Assembly: GCA_937980285.1 (NCBI GenBank)
Contig: CALJQI010000394.1
Coordinates: forward strand, 1 to 8,366
Reading direction: 5' to 3'
DNA length: 8,366 nt
Source of the DNA: an uncultured Gammaproteobacteria bacterium
GTDB taxonomy: Bacteria; Pseudomonadota; Gammaproteobacteria; GCA-001735895
Positions within the stretch are counted from its first letter, which is position 1. Each line of letters starts with the position of its first letter. Position numbers and translations under genes: made by a program. The notes under the pieces were generated by a model that saw only the letters and a list, made by a program, of their open reading frames with translations, did no database searches and was not told the DNA's origin. Shown piece after piece: positions 1 to 7,179 of this stretch.

Positions 1-354
1 TCGAGCGCTAGCCTGGGGCTTGCCGGTCTGCTGCTGGCGGCAAGCGTCGCGGCGGCGAACACGACCCGTATGTTTACCCTCAGTGCGGATGAGTGGGCGC
101 GCCCGCGCAGCGGCGAGGTAATCCCCGAACTCGCGCCGGTACGTGCCGCGGTGAATTACTGGGGCAGGGGCGCCGATGCCGTCATGGTTATCCGTTATCC
201 CGGTGAGGATAGTGGCGAGCTGTGGGCGGCGGAACTGCGTGACTGGTTGATTTCCCTGGGCGTACCCTCAGATTACATCCGGCTGGTGCCCGGCGCCCAG
301 GAAGCCGATCAGATTACGCTCGTGGTGGGCAATCGTGACGAACTGGAGCAATAA
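1..354 (+). CDS. Small exported protein of unknown function, upstream of tldD (5' partial)
   Basis: The reading frame is open from the first base, so the true start lies upstream of the window. The 117 residues visible begin with a hydrophobic, Ala/Leu-rich stretch (about residues 4-19) ending in a run of alanines (VAAAN), which looks like the core and cleavage site of a Sec signal peptide. An internal ATG at position 70 lies after this stretch and has no Shine-Dalgarno sequence, so I do not take it as the start. The mature part contains AVNYWGRGADAV, then VIRYPGEDSGELWAAEL, then LRDWLISLGVP and VPGAQEADQITLVV. This suggests a small alpha/beta periplasmic domain, with the WAxxLRDWLxxLG helix as its most distinctive part. 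I do not recognise a named family or catalytic motif. The stop (TAA, 352-354) is 3 nt before tldD, so the two are probably co-transcribed and translationally coupled. High confidence that it is a gene, low on function. Confidence 0.8.
   Translation, partial: SSASLGLAGLLLAASVAAANTTRMFTLSADEWARPRSGEVIPELAPVRAAVNYWGRGADAVMVIRYPGEDSGELWAAELRDWLISLGVPSDYIRLVPGAQEADQITLVVGNRDELEQ
345..348 (+). promoter_or_regulatory. Ribosome-binding site of tldD inside the upstream gene
   Basis: GGAG lies 9 nt before the tldD ATG at 358 and within the last codons of the preceding gene. This supports the chosen tldD start and suggests that ribosomes finishing the upstream gene re-initiate on tldD. Confidence 0.6.
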
Positions 355-357
355 ATA

Positions 358-1800
358 ATGGCATCGACGCTAGAAACGGTCAGCAAAACCATTCTTGAAC
401 CGAGCGAACTTGAACTGCAGCAGCTGGGTGGGTTTCTCGACGGGCTACAGTGCAAATATATCGATGCCGGAGACCTCTATTTCCAGACCAGCCAGCAGGA
501 ATCCTGGGTTATGGACGATGGCATTCTTCGCGAAGGCAGTTTCAGTATCGAGAAAGGCGTCGGTATCCGCGCCATGTCGGAGGAAAAGACCGGCTTCGCC
601 TATTGCGACGACCTGCGCGGCAACGCGATAACGCAGGCGGTTAACAATGCGCGCGCGATCGTCAAGCAGGGGCAGTCGGGTAGCCGAAAAATCGCGCTCG
701 CCAACCGGCCGGCGAAAGCGCTCTATACCTCCGCTAATCCCGTCGATAGCCGTAGCGCCGAAGAAAAAGTCGAACTGCTAAAGAAACTCGACCAGTTCAC
801 CCGCTCGCTGGATGAGCGTATCGAGCAGGTGATCATTTCACTTTCCGGCGGTATCGATCATATTCTGGTGGCCGCTACCGATAACACGCTGGCTGCCGAT
901 ATACGACCGCTGGTGCGACTCAACGTCACCGTGTTGATGCACCAGGGCGAGCGCCGGGAACAGGGTAGCGCGGGTGCCGGCGGCAGGCATGCCTACGACG
1001 TATTCTTCGAAACCGATCGCGCCTATGAGCTGGCGCGCGAGGCCGTCAGGCAGGCGGCTACCAATCTCGAATCGGTGGCCACCCCTGCCGGCAGCATGCC
1101 GGTGGTGCTGGGTCCGGGCTGGCCGGGTGTGCTGCTGCACGAGGCGGTGGGTCACGGTCTGGAGGGCGATTTCAATCGCAAGGGCACTTCGGCCTTCAGT
1201 AATCGCATGGGTGAACTGGTGGCCTCGCCACTGTGTACCGTGGTTGACGACGGCACCCTCGAAGATCGGCGCGGTTCGCTCAGCATCGACGACGAGGGCG
1301 TGCCCGCGCAAAATACCGTGCTGATCGAAAACGGGGTGCTCAAGGGCTATATGCAGGACAAGTTGAACGCACGTTTGATGGGCACGCAGTCAACCTCCAA
1401 CGGCCGTCGCGAATCCTTTGCGCACATGCCGATGCCGCGCATGACCAATACCTATATGCTGCCGGGCGAAAGCGAACCCGAAGAGATTATCGGCAGCGTG
1501 GAAAAGGGGCTGTACGCGGTCAATTTCGGCGGCGGCCAGGTCGACATCACCTCGGGCCGGTTCGTGTTTTCCCTGTCGGAAGCCTATCTGATCGAAAAAG
1601 GCAAGATTACTGCGCCGGTCAAGGGCGCGACCCTGATCGGCTCAGGGCCCGAGGTGATGGGGAAAATCTCCATGGTGGGTAATGACCTGCAACTCGACCA
1701 GGGCATCGGCGTTTGCGGCAAGGAAGGCCAGGGGGTACCGGTCGGGGTCGGGCAACCCAGTCTCAAGATCGACGAAATTACCGTCGGCGGCACCGACTAG
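358..1800 (+). CDS. tldD: Metalloprotease TldD
   Basis: TldD is the zinc-binding subunit of the cytoplasmic TldD/TldE (PmbA) heterodimeric protease, known in enterobacteria for maturing microcin B17, degrading the CcdA antitoxin and trimming peptides. This protein has 480 residues, essentially the usual family length. The zinc site is visible: HEAVGH at residues 261-266 (HExxxH) within LLHEAVGHGLEGDFNRKG, and Cys453 in GVCGKEGQG near the C-terminus, matching the third metal ligand known in E. coli TldD. Other family landmarks are the SIDDEG and LIENGVLKGYM segments, NGRRESFAHMPMPRMTNTY, and the glycine-rich tail ending in a GVPVGVGQPS segment. The protein is intact, with no signal peptide or membrane segment. 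It follows a small exported-protein gene by 3 nt and is the last gene of its plus-strand unit. Its usual partner gene tldE/pmbA is not in the window; in gammaproteobacteria it is normally at another locus. The physiological substrate here is unknown. Confidence 0.97.
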   Translation: MASTLETVSKTILEPSELELQQLGGFLDGLQCKYIDAGDLYFQTSQQESWVMDDGILREGSFSIEKGVGIRAMSEEKTGFAYCDDLRGNAITQAVNNARAIVKQGQSGSRKIALANRPAKALYTSANPVDSRSAEEKVELLKKLDQFTRSLDERIEQVIISLSGGIDHILVAATDNTLAADIRPLVRLNVTVLMHQGERREQGSAGAGGRHAYDVFFETDRAYELAREAVRQAATNLESVATPAGSMPVVLGPGWPGVLLHEAVGHGLEGDFNRKGTSAFSNRMGELVASPLCTVVDDGTLEDRRGSLSIDDEGVPAQNTVLIENGVLKGYMQDKLNARLMGTQSTSNGRRESFAHMPMPRMTNTYMLPGESEPEEIIGSVEKGLYAVNFGGGQVDITSGRFVFSLSEAYLIEKGKITAPVKGATLIGSGPEVMGKISMVGNDLQLDQGIGVCGKEGQGVPVGVGQPSLKIDEITVGGTD

Positions 1801-1805
1801 CATCT

Positions 1806-1847
1806 AGGCTGGCGGCCTGTCGATTTGAGGGCGCAGCCGCGACGGCT
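1806..1847. terminator. Convergent junction with two small hairpins; possible weak terminator
   Basis: The two transcription units meet tail to tail in the 50 nt between the tldD stop and the end of the minus-strand operon. Two short stem-loops are visible: AGGC-tggcg-GCCT (1806-1818) and AGCCG-cga-CGGCT (1835-1847). Neither is followed by a T-run on either strand, so these are not standard intrinsic terminators. Either strand could instead be terminated by Rho or by collision of the two transcripts. Low confidence. Confidence 0.2.
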
Positions 1848-1850
1848 TGA

Positions 1851-2204
1851 CTAGTTAACGGAAACCGCCGTGATTTCCATGCCTGTATCGCCGCTTTGCA
1901 AGGTCAGCAGGCCGAGAAACTCGCCTTCGTAAGCCGAACTGGTCAGGCGCCACAAAATGGTGATCGAGGTTTCCCGGTGTATCGTATCGATGAATTCGAA
2001 GTCGGTATCGATGGTGGTCAGTAGAGGAAAATCCTCGCAGCTCTGGCGGAAATGCTCTTCCGAGAGCTTGGCCAGCAATTCAGTCGCAAAGCCCCTCGAA
2101 AAGCGAGCGTAATCGCGTTCGCGAGCGGCTTCGATAATATTCTTCCAGATCGGTTCGGCGACCGAACGTATCTGCTCTTTCTGTAATCTTGAAAACTGCG
2201 TCAT
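1851..2204 (-). CDS. Small cytosolic NTF2-like protein coupled to RND pump
   Basis: This 117-residue protein has no signal peptide, membrane segment or cysteine-rich motif. It starts with a helical region (WKNIIEAARERDYARFSRGF), followed by a LLAKLSEEHF helix and then beta strands (FEFIDTIHRE, SITILWRLTS, GEFLGLLTLQ, MEITAVSVN). The pattern of N-terminal helices with a W..I.....RDY..FSR.F signature followed by a curved sheet resembles the NTF2/SnoaL-like alpha+beta fold. That is inference from the pattern, and no catalytic residues are evident. The ATG overlaps the stop of the RND permease gene by 4 bp (ATGA), with a modest upstream AAAGAG, so it should be translated together with the pump at a coupled ratio. 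It is the last gene of the operon. A role as a regulator, ligand-binding accessory or assembly factor for the pump is possible but unproven. Confidence 0.85.
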   Translation of the reverse strand: MTQFSRLQKEQIRSVAEPIWKNIIEAARERDYARFSRGFATELLAKLSEEHFRQSCEDFPLLTTIDTDFEFIDTIHRETSITILWRLTSSAYEGEFLGLLTLQSGDTGMEITAVSVN

Positions 2205-5200
2205 GTCACTCTTTCGCCGGTTTCGGGTTCGCCCTGTAGCGCAATTCGGACATCTTCGTATATGGAGAGCATTGCCGGTATCACCAGCAGGATCAACAGG
2301 GTCGCGAAGGCCAGCCCGAAGGCGATCGATACCGCCATCGGAATCAAAAACTGTGCCTGGCGCGAGGTTTCGAACAACAGCGGCGTCAAGCCGGCTATCG
2401 TCGTCAGTGAAGTTAACAGTACAGCGCGCAGGCGCTGGCAGGCAGCCTCTTCGAGCGCGGCGTAAACCGACATTCCCTGCTCCCTGATATGACGGTAAAA
2501 CATGACCAGGATAATCGAATCGTTTACCACGATGCCCGATAGTCCGAAAAAGCCGAACATCGACAGGATGGTCAGGTTCATGCCCATGATCCAGTGGCCG
2601 AGGATGGCGCCGGTTAATCCCAGCGGGATTGTCAGCATCACCAGCAACGGCCAGCCGTAGGATGAAAACACCCAGGCCAGCACCAGGTACATCAGGCTCA
2701 GCGCTATGGCGGCGCCGATTTTCATGTCGTCGAAGGTCTCTCGTTGACTGGCTTCGCGCCCCTCGATGCTATAGCGAATGCCGTACTTGCTGGCCAGTGC
2801 CGGCAAGGTGAATTGCTGCAGGTCGGCGACCACCTCGGCGGTGTTGTTTAGCGAGGGATCGACGTCGGCGGAAACATCGACCGAAAGACTGCCGTTAAAG
2901 TGCCTCAGGGTTTCGAAGCCTTGCGCCGAACGCCAGTTGGCGACCGTCTCCAGCGCGACGAATTCACCGTTTGGCAGCTTGATCGGCAGGTGTAGCAGGC
3001 TTTCCAGGCGGCGTTGCTCGGAGTCGGGCAGTTGCAGTCTTACCTCGACTTCGTCCGCGCCCTGCTGAAAACGCTGCAGAACGATGCCGTCGTAGGCGGC
3101 GCGCAGCTGGCGACCGATGTCGGTTATCGACAGCCCCATCGCCTCGCCTGCGGGGCTGAGTTCGTAAATCAACTGTTCGCGGCCGTAGGGCAAATCGTCG
3201 TCGATGGCGCTGACCCCGGGAATGGTTTCCAGGGTCTGGGCCAGGTCGAGGGCCGCCGCCTTGAGACGATGCGCCGCCGCTCCGGTCAACCTCAGGCTCA
3301 GGTCGCGGCGTGAAGGCCCGACCCGGCGCGAGGTTATCTGAAAGCTTTCTATGCCGGGTGGAATGTCTATGCGGGAACGCCAGTTGCGAATAAAGCTGGC
3401 GTTATCGGTGGCGCGTTGATCGGAACCGAGCAGTTCGACATAAATGCCGCCGATGCGCTCGCCCTGAACCTGACGACCGCGGCCGACGCTCGAGGCATGT
3501 ACCCGGTAGTAGGTCGAAACCACTGTTTCGTCGATATCGTCGATGGTATTACGCAGCTCCGTCTCGACCTGGTCGACAAAGCGATTGACGATTTCGCGCG
3601 AAGTGCCCGAGACAAAGCGTACATTCGCGTATACGGTGGTCGATTCGGGCGACGGGAAAAACTGCCAACCGGTTTTACCGCTAAAAAACAAACCGGCGGC
3701 GAACATTAAAAAGCCGATGGCGCAGGCAATCGTGGTCCAGCGAAACTCGATGGCGTTGCGTACCAGGCGGCGGAACCAGCGCTCACGAAGATTTTCGAAA
3801 GCGCGATTAAGCTTTTGTTTCAGGGGAGACTGTTTTATTCCGCGGCCGTGCACGAAGGCGTGGCGTAAATGGCCCGGCAAGATGAGAAAGCTTTCGATCA
3901 ACGAGGCGATAATCACGCATACGATGACAACCGGGATAGCCATCATTATGGCGCCCATGCGTCCACCGATCATCATCAGCGGCAAAAACGCCGCAATGGT
4001 AGTCAACGAGGAGGCCAGCACCGGGGCCAGCATGCGCCGGGCGCCGCCTTCGGATGCCATCAGCGGATCTTCGCCCATATCGGAATGCGCCTGCGCGTCC
4101 TCTCCGACCACGATGGCGTCGTCGACGATAATCCCGAGCGCCATGATCAGCGCGAACAGGCTGATCATATTGATCGAACCGCCTACCAGGTAAAGCACCG
4201 CCAGGGTAGCCATGAAAGACACGGGTATGCCGACAGCTACCCAGAAGGCGACCCGCGTCGATAGAAACAGGTAAAGGATAAACAGTACCAGCACCAGCCC
4301 GCCGGCGCCGTTTTTCAGCAACAGCATGATGCGTTCCTTGATCAGCTGCCAGCGCTCGTTAAACACCTGAATCTTTATATTGGGCGGCATTTGCAATCGC
4401 GTTTTCTGCAGCCAGTTGTCCAGTATTTCGGCTGCTTCCAGCGAGTCCCCGGTTTCGTTGCGGCTCAACACCAGGACCACCGCCTTGTCGCCGTCCAGGC
4501 TGATGGTGGGGGATTCCGGTAAATGCCGCTGTCTCACGATCGCGATATCGCCGAGATGAATGCGTTTATCCGCCTCGCTGACAATAGCCAGGCTGGCGAA
4601 ATCCTGCGGATTTCTGCGCTGGTTGTTACTGCGAATTTCACGCGCGCCGTCTTCCTCGCCGATCAGCCCGGCCGGCAAGTCGCGGCTTTCCTGGGCGATA
4701 CGCCGCGCCAGTTCGTCGAGGCCGATGCCCAGTCGCTGCATTTGTTCGGCGCCGATTTCGATTTGCAATTGCTGTTTGGGTAATCCGAAAATATCGACCT
4801 TGTCGATACCGGCTTCGATCAGCTCACGCTCGAACTGCCTCGCCAGCATGCGCAGCTCTTCGATCTGATCGGGGCCACTAACCAGTATTCGCGCCACCGA
4901 TTCGTAATGCACCAGCTGTGCCACCTGCGGGTTCTCCGCATCCTCCGGCAGGTTGGTGAAGTTATCCACCTGCTTTTTGACTTCGTCGAGGGCGAAACTG
5001 ATATCGGCGTCTTCCTCGAGTTCCAGCGAAATCCCGGAGGTGCCGGTTGCCGAGGTCGAAGTCATCTGCTTCAAGCGGTCTATACTGCGCAGGCGCTGTT
5101 CGAGCGGATTGGTCAGGCCCGATTCGACATCTTCGGAATTAGCGCCGCTCCAGAGCGTGCTCACGGTTATCTGGTCGAGTTCGAAATTGGGAAAAAATTG

Positions 5201-5308
5201 CACGTTGAGTTTCGTCAGTGCGAGCGCGCCGGACAGCAGCATGATGATCATCAGTAGATTGGCGGCAACCCGATGCCGCGCGAAGATACCGAGAAAGCTA
5301 GTCGTCAC
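2201..5308 (-). CDS. RND-family efflux transporter permease (AcrB/HAE-like)
   Basis: This is the inner-membrane, proton-driven pump subunit of a tripartite efflux system. It has 1035 residues, the usual RND length, with the standard duplicated layout. TM1 is at about 12-31, followed by a large periplasmic domain to about 330, then TM2-TM6 (about 335-480). After a cytoplasmic linker come TM7 (about 530-550), a second periplasmic domain to about 860, and TM8-TM12. TM4 carries the conserved acidic pair Asp396-Asp397 in GIIVDDAIVVGED, equivalent to AcrB Asp407/Asp408. The LTTIAAFLPLM and LTTIAGLTPLLFE motifs mark the two repeats. In TM10 the AcrB Lys940 position is Asn929, followed by Asp930 (GIVVNDSIILV), so the pump belongs to an RND branch with a different proton-relay arrangement. 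The start is GTG, preceded by AAGG at 9 nt, and it overlaps the adaptor gene by 11 bp. No outer-membrane factor is encoded nearby. The substrate cannot be read from the sequence; drugs, detergents, lipids or fatty acids are all possible. Confidence 0.96.
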   Translation of the reverse strand: MTTSFLGIFARHRVAANLLMIIMLLSGALALTKLNVQFFPNFELDQITVSTLWSGANSEDVESGLTNPLEQRLRSIDRLKQMTSTSATGTSGISLELEEDADISFALDEVKKQVDNFTNLPEDAENPQVAQLVHYESVARILVSGPDQIEELRMLARQFERELIEAGIDKVDIFGLPKQQLQIEIGAEQMQRLGIGLDELARRIAQESRDLPAGLIGEEDGAREIRSNNQRRNPQDFASLAIVSEADKRIHLGDIAIVRQRHLPESPTISLDGDKAVVLVLSRNETGDSLEAAEILDNWLQKTRLQMPPNIKIQVFNERWQLIKERIMLLLKNGAGGLVLVLFILYLFLSTRVAFWVAVGIPVSFMATLAVLYLVGGSINMISLFALIMALGIIVDDAIVVGEDAQAHSDMGEDPLMASEGGARRMLAPVLASSLTTIAAFLPLMMIGGRMGAIMMAIPVVIVCVIIASLIESFLILPGHLRHAFVHGRGIKQSPLKQKLNRAFENLRERWFRRLVRNAIEFRWTTIACAIGFLMFAAGLFFSGKTGWQFFPSPESTTVYANVRFVSGTSREIVNRFVDQVETELRNTIDDIDETVVSTYYRVHASSVGRGRQVQGERIGGIYVELLGSDQRATDNASFIRNWRSRIDIPPGIESFQITSRRVGPSRRDLSLRLTGAAAHRLKAAALDLAQTLETIPGVSAIDDDLPYGREQLIYELSPAGEAMGLSITDIGRQLRAAYDGIVLQRFQQGADEVEVRLQLPDSEQRRLESLLHLPIKLPNGEFVALETVANWRSAQGFETLRHFNGSLSVDVSADVDPSLNNTAEVVADLQQFTLPALASKYGIRYSIEGREASQRETFDDMKIGAAIALSLMYLVLAWVFSSYGWPLLVMLTIPLGLTGAILGHWIMGMNLTILSMFGFFGLSGIVVNDSIILVMFYRHIREQGMSVYAALEEAACQRLRAVLLTSLTTIAGLTPLLFETSRQAQFLIPMAVSIAFGLAFATLLILLVIPAMLSIYEDVRIALQGEPETGERVT

Positions 5309-6539
5309 CGGTTTTGACCTTGAGTCCCGAGACCGCGTTGGGCAGGTGGGTAACCGAAATCTGGTCGCCCGGGCTGATGGCGTCGCTGCGGATCAGCACC
5401 AGCACCTGGCCGTCGTCGCCGCGCGCCTGACCGACCGTGATGACCTCGATCGCCTTCAGCCTTTGCTCGGCAACCAGGTAAATCCTGGAGTTGCCGTAAA
5501 TCGCCTGGTAGGGAACGGCGTAAACGTTGCTTTCGGCCGGAAGCCTGAGGCTCAAGGGTAACAGTTCGCCGGGCCTCAACTGGTCTTCGGCCGCATCGAT
5601 GTCGAAGTACACGTCGATCCCGGTAGCTTCGGCTTCACCCGCCAGGCGCAGCACCGGCAAGCTGCCGAGGTCGTCGCGCCCGGCTACGCGGGCTTCGAGT
5701 TGCGCGCCTCGCGCGATGGCCTGCTGTACCGATTCGATGTAATTGATCGGAAGATGAGCGCGGATTTCGAGCGCCTGCACCGGGAACAGCGAAATCAGTA
5801 ATTGTCCCAGCGAAACGCGGTCTCCCGCGGCTACCGCGACTTCGCTGACGATCGCATCGAAGGGGGCGCGCAGATCGGAGCGGTTCATCGCCAGTCTCGC
5901 CTGCGCCAGCTGTGCCTTGGCTCGATCCTGGCGCGCTATCAGGATCTGCTGCCGCGCCGGGTAACTGTCGACGTCGAGCTCGCGCGAGGTAACCGCCAGT
6001 TGCTGTCGCCCAAGTTCGCTGCGGGCGCTGTTGAGGGCGGTATCGGCGCTTAGATTCTGTTGCTGCAGCTTGACCAGCCGCTCGACCTCGGTCTCGGCCA
6101 GCGCCAGCAGGTTGCGTTCGGTCTTCAGCGACGACTTGTTGGACTCGTGCCGGATTCCGAGTTCGGCGATCTGGTTTTCGATATCGCGCAGGTCCGCCTC
6201 GGCCTGCAGCAGGGCGGCGTCGAAATCGCGGCGATCCAGGGTGACCAGGCGCTGGCCCTCGCTTACCCTGGCGCCATTACGCACGAAGACATTCTTGACG
6301 ATGCCGCCGCCGGGAGCCGCCGCCTTCAGCTGTTCGGGGGATTCGATCCGGCCGTAGAGCGTCAGCGCCGGTGACAGTTCCTGCAGTTTCGCCGTAACCA
6401 CGTCGATCTGCCAGATCTTCTCGCTAAGTACCGGCTTCTGTCGCTCGGTTTTACTGTTTACCAGGGAAAAAAAGATCACCGCTGACAGCAGCAGCACCAG
6501 GAAAGGCAGTATCAATCTGGCCTGGGCTCTGCTCGTCAT
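5298..6539 (-). CDS. RND efflux periplasmic adaptor (HlyD/membrane-fusion protein family)
   Basis: This protein bridges the RND permease to an outer-membrane channel across the periplasm. Its 413 residues show the classic order: an N-terminal membrane anchor (about 8-27), which has no lipobox cysteine, so it is a signal-anchor rather than a lipoprotein. Next come the first half of the lipoyl/barrel-sandwich domain (about 73-102, with AAPGGGIVKNVFVRNGARV), a long coiled-coil hairpin (about 104-217, rich in Glu/Gln/Leu/Arg), and the second lipoyl half (about 222-252, with DLRAPFDAIVSEVAVAAGDR). A beta-barrel follows (about 255-333), then a membrane-proximal domain (about 338-400). The long hairpin suggests direct contact with a TolC-type channel. 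The ATG at 6539 has only a weak GGAT upstream at 7 nt but gives a well-placed anchor. The gene is first in the adaptor-permease-small protein operon and its end overlaps the permease start by 11 bp. Confidence 0.95.
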   Translation of the reverse strand: MTSRAQARLILPFLVLLLSAVIFFSLVNSKTERQKPVLSEKIWQIDVVTAKLQELSPALTLYGRIESPEQLKAAAPGGGIVKNVFVRNGARVSEGQRLVTLDRRDFDAALLQAEADLRDIENQIAELGIRHESNKSSLKTERNLLALAETEVERLVKLQQQNLSADTALNSARSELGRQQLAVTSRELDVDSYPARQQILIARQDRAKAQLAQARLAMNRSDLRAPFDAIVSEVAVAAGDRVSLGQLLISLFPVQALEIRAHLPINYIESVQQAIARGAQLEARVAGRDDLGSLPVLRLAGEAEATGIDVYFDIDAAEDQLRPGELLPLSLRLPAESNVYAVPYQAIYGNSRIYLVAEQRLKAIEVITVGQARGDDGQVLVLIRSDAISPGDQISVTHLPNAVSGLKVKTGDD

Positions 6540-6573
6540 GGGTTGATCCGGTTGCTGCGGAGATAATGCATGT

Positions 6574-6602
6574 CTTGTATATTCTTACTGTCTCGAGGTC
6601 AA
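6574..6602 (-). promoter_or_regulatory. Candidate sigma70-type promoter for the efflux operon
   Basis: In the 64-nt gap between the asparaginase-like gene and the adaptor gene, the minus strand has TTGACC (6597-6602, 5 of 6 to the -35 consensus), a 17-nt spacer and TACAAG (6574-6579, 4 of 6 to the -10 consensus). Transcription would start about 28 nt before the adaptor ATG. No clear terminator for the asparaginase gene was seen here, so readthrough from upstream is also possible. Confidence 0.35.
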
Positions 6603-6603
6603 G

Positions 6604-7089
6604 CTAAGTGCTGGATTCAAACCGGCTCCGGGCCCTGTTTTTGGCGACTTGCCGTGGATCGAATATTTGCCCGTTCATCGCCAGGTGTACCCCAGGCGGC
6701 AATAGCTGTACCGCCGCGCAGGCGAATCCGAGGTTGTACATCGCGTCGCTGTAACGCATGCGCGCCGGCTGCATCGCGCCGAACAGCACGATGGTTTTGG
6801 CGGGTATGTCGAGCAACGACTGCGCGGTTTCCACCATACTGTCGGTACCGTGAGTGATCAGTATCCTGTCACGGTCAGTAGCGGCAACCGCGTTGCGGAT
6901 TAGCGCCCGATCCGCGGCATCCATATCCAGGCTGTCCTTCTTCAACAGCGATTCGATGTCGTAGTCGAAATTAACGTTGGCCTCTTCGAGTAGCGCCGAG
7001 GCCATCGGATCACCGATGTGGAACTCGCTTTTGGCATCGAAGTAAATCTTGTCGAAGGTGCCGCCGGTGGTGAAAATCCTGATGCTCAT
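6604..7089 (-). CDS. Single-domain asparaginase-family protein
   Basis: This is a 161-residue protein matching only the N-terminal, catalytic domain of bacterial type I/II L-asparaginases (usually about 330 residues). The catalytic landmarks are present: TTGGTFDKIY near the N-terminus, with Thr11 as the likely nucleophile (equivalent to AnsB Thr12); ITHGTDSM, with Thr82-Asp83 matching Thr89-Asp90; and MNGQIFDPRQVAKNR, with Lys150 in the place of the catalytic lysine Lys162. Tyr16 could be the flap tyrosine. The usual TGAMRP segment reads FGAMQP. The protein ends about 11 residues after the lysine, and only 64 nt separate it from the next gene, so there is no room for a lost C-terminal domain. 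Compact asparaginase-domain proteins ending like this exist in proteobacteria, so this is probably a natural form rather than a truncation. The ATG is supported by GGGA 5 nt upstream. No signal peptide is present, so it is cytoplasmic. Asparaginase activity is likely but not certain, because in classical enzymes the C-terminal domain of a neighbouring subunit completes the active site. Confidence 0.9.
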   Translation of the reverse strand: MSIRIFTTGGTFDKIYFDAKSEFHIGDPMASALLEEANVNFDYDIESLLKKDSLDMDAADRALIRNAVAATDRDRILITHGTDSMVETAQSLLDIPAKTIVLFGAMQPARMRYSDAMYNLGFACAAVQLLPPGVHLAMNGQIFDPRQVAKNRARSRFESST

Positions 7090-7179
7090 TCTGTTCCCGT
7101 TGCTGCCTATAAAAGGAGGCGATTATCAGTCCGGTATTGTAAACTGCCCGGGCTCGCTTCCCTAATCCGATTATGATCC
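7090..7179. other. Divergent intergenic region between asparaginase-like and MFS genes
   Basis: These 90 nt should hold promoters for both divergent genes. The best -10-like matches are GATAAT on the minus strand (7122-7127) and TATTGT on the plus strand (7135-7140), but neither has a good -35 at proper spacing. The 8-bp perfect palindrome GCCCGGGC (7146-7153) is the only notable symmetric element. Promoter positions are not resolved. Confidence 0.4.

Noticed and set aside
70..354. ATG at position 70 as the start of the first gene.
   Set aside because: There is no ribosome-binding site before it, and the in-frame upstream codons encode a convincing signal-peptide core.
838..1311. A 157-codon minus-strand open frame inside tldD.
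   Set aside because: It is a shadow of the conserved tldD coding region, His/Arg-rich, with no family features.
3543..4193. A 216-codon plus-strand open frame antisense to the RND permease gene.
   Set aside because: It lies fully inside a strongly supported gene, has a low-complexity Arg/Ser/Ile-rich composition typical of antisense frames in GC-rich DNA, and has no recognisable domain.
4953..5561. A 202-codon plus-strand open frame spanning the adaptor/permease junction.
   Set aside because: It is antisense to two well-supported overlapping genes and resembles no known protein.
7122..7142. A six-codon leader peptide starting at ATT after the AAGGAGG.
   Set aside because: It needs a rare ATT start only 2 nt from the Shine-Dalgarno sequence, and nothing else supports it.
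7172..7177. TATGAT, 5 of 6 to the -10 consensus, just before the MFS start.
   Set aside because: It would place the transcription start inside the coding sequence after the ATG at 7180, and there is no -35 at 17 nt.
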